The notes below the pieces were generated by a model. That model had not been told where the DNA came from. It ran no database searches and was given only the letters and a program-made list of their open reading frames with translations. A DNA stretch of 52,747 nucleotides from Nocardia vaccinii NBRC 15922 (GTDB lineage Bacteria > Actinomycetota > Actinomycetes > Mycobacteriales > Mycobacteriaceae): the NCBI RefSeq assembly GCF_001613305.1, contig NZ_BDCC01000075.1:1-52747 (forward strand), in the 5' to 3' direction. Position 1 is the stretch's first letter. Each line of letters begins with the position of its first letter. The position numbers were made by a program, and so were the translations under genes. Below, piece by piece: positions 52,155 to 52,747 of the stretch.

Positions 52155-52747
52155 CAGCGGTTGAGCACCCCGCCGGCCAGCCAGGTCCGGCCATCCGCGT
52201 AGAGCGCCTCGACCTCCGGTCCGGTCAGTCCTGGCATGTCGCGCTTGACCTCGTAGCCGATACCGGCCTGGAGATACGCGAGATGCCGGTAGCCCTCAGG
52301 AAAGGAGGCGAGCAGCTCGCGGTCGAGGCTCGGCGCCTCGGTCGGGTCCAGCGGGTCGAGACGATCCTTCTCGTAGATCGGCTGGCGCAGCACCAGCCCC
52401 CAGCGCCGTTCACGGCGTTCGAAGAAGTCGTAGAACCGGCCGGTGCAGACCACGTCGCAGATCACCCCCTCCACCGGTGCGCGCTGCGAGATCGTCATCT
52501 TCGTCTGCGCGATCGCGCGGTCATCAGCGACATCAACGCTGGCTCCGCCGAGAAAGTGCAGGATCCTGACGCCTCGCTCGAACCCTTCGCGACTCACGCT
52601 GATGAAGTCCTCGAAGGCTCCCTGCCACCAGGTCGCCATCATCCGCCCGTCCTCGTGCCAGACGGTGCGGAAGCGGTCCCAGTCGCAGGCGTCCCGCCAC
52701 AGCGCCCAGTTCTCGACGAGGCTGCGGATCTCGAGCTCTGCGGCGGC
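52154..52747 (-). CDS. NTF2/SnoaL-like protein, 5' end outside the window
   Basis: The frame is open to the right edge: LEIRSLVENWALWRDACDWD, then FRTVWHEDGRMMATWWQGAF. The start is therefore outside; ATG 52642 is internal. The fold is the small alpha/beta cone of NTF2-like proteins, including SnoaL and ring-hydroxylating dioxygenase small subunits. The segment VICDVVCTGRFYDFFERRER is the core. The C-terminus continues with LASFPEGYRHLAYLQAGIGY. Being coupled to the dioxygenase gene by a shared base, it probably serves the same aromatic pathway, perhaps as an isomerase or accessory protein. The precise activity is unknown. Confidence 0.75.
   Translation of the reverse strand, partial: AAAELEIRSLVENWALWRDACDWDRFRTVWHEDGRMMATWWQGAFEDFISVSREGFERGVRILHFLGGASVDVADDRAIAQTKMTISQRAPVEGVICDVVCTGRFYDFFERRERRWGLVLRQPIYEKDRLDPLDPTEAPSLDRELLASFPEGYRHLAYLQAGIGYEVKRDMPGLTGPEVEALYADGRTWLAGGVLNR

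Overview
The window is high-GC actinobacterial DNA, most likely from Nocardia or a close mycolic-acid-containing relative. The reasons are an F420-dependent glucose-6-phosphate dehydrogenase, a Ddn-type F420 nitroreductase, an LppX/LprG-type lipoprotein and a complete yrbE-mce operon. It has two parts: an integrative conjugative element (ICE) whose left end lies outside the window (about 1-21.4 kb), and chromosome (21.5-52.7 kb).

ICE (1-21.4 kb). Two operons diverge from a control region at 10421-10879, which carries in-phase 11-bp GGAGAGTG repeats, a 14-bp inverted repeat and an AT-rich patch. Leftward genes encode two methyltransferase-like proteins, a VirD4-type coupling protein, a replication-relaxation family protein, a membrane-anchored lytic transglycosylase/NlpC peptidase and a secreted cutinase-like protein. 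Rightward genes encode a sigma-like HTH protein, a VirB2/TrbC-like pilin, a VirB6/TrbL-like channel protein with a proline-rich tail that appears to be reached through a frameshift at a C7 run, and a PrgI-VirB4 ATPase. A 2.5-kb serine-recombinase element (14.11-16.63 kb) has inserted after codon 4 of virB4 and separated it from its original ribosome-binding site. Excisionase and tyrosine integrase genes close the ICE, next to a 3' scrap of an acyl-CoA dehydrogenase gene. No relaxase is visible.

Chromosome, central metabolism (21.5-30.9 kb). An SRPBCC protein and a beta-propeller-like protein precede a DeoR regulator divergent from tal-pgi-gnd-fgd. That operon handles glucose 6-phosphate and the pentose phosphate pathway, with F420 rather than NADP as acceptor in the first oxidation. 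An enoyl-CoA hydratase follows.

Chromosome, envelope and redox region (31.5-47.6 kb). This stretch holds a TetR regulator, the Ddn-like nitroreductase, an LprG-like lipoprotein with an ABC-2 exporter, a decayed FAD oxidoreductase, a multicopper oxidase, and the mce operon (yrbEA, yrbEB, mceA-F and an Mce-associated protein). A 27-bp palindrome with half-site TACCnnnGGTATC occurs in the upstream regions of tetR, the nitroreductase, the multicopper oxidase (twice) and the mce operon. This suggests one regulon controlled by the TetR protein, and it is the main new observation.

Right end (48-52.7 kb). A P450/ferredoxin/ferredoxin-reductase operon is decaying: P450 has one frameshift, the reductase has three and is truncated by IS remnants. 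After it comes an aromatic catabolism operon (intradiol dioxygenase plus an NTF2-like protein) that runs off the window.
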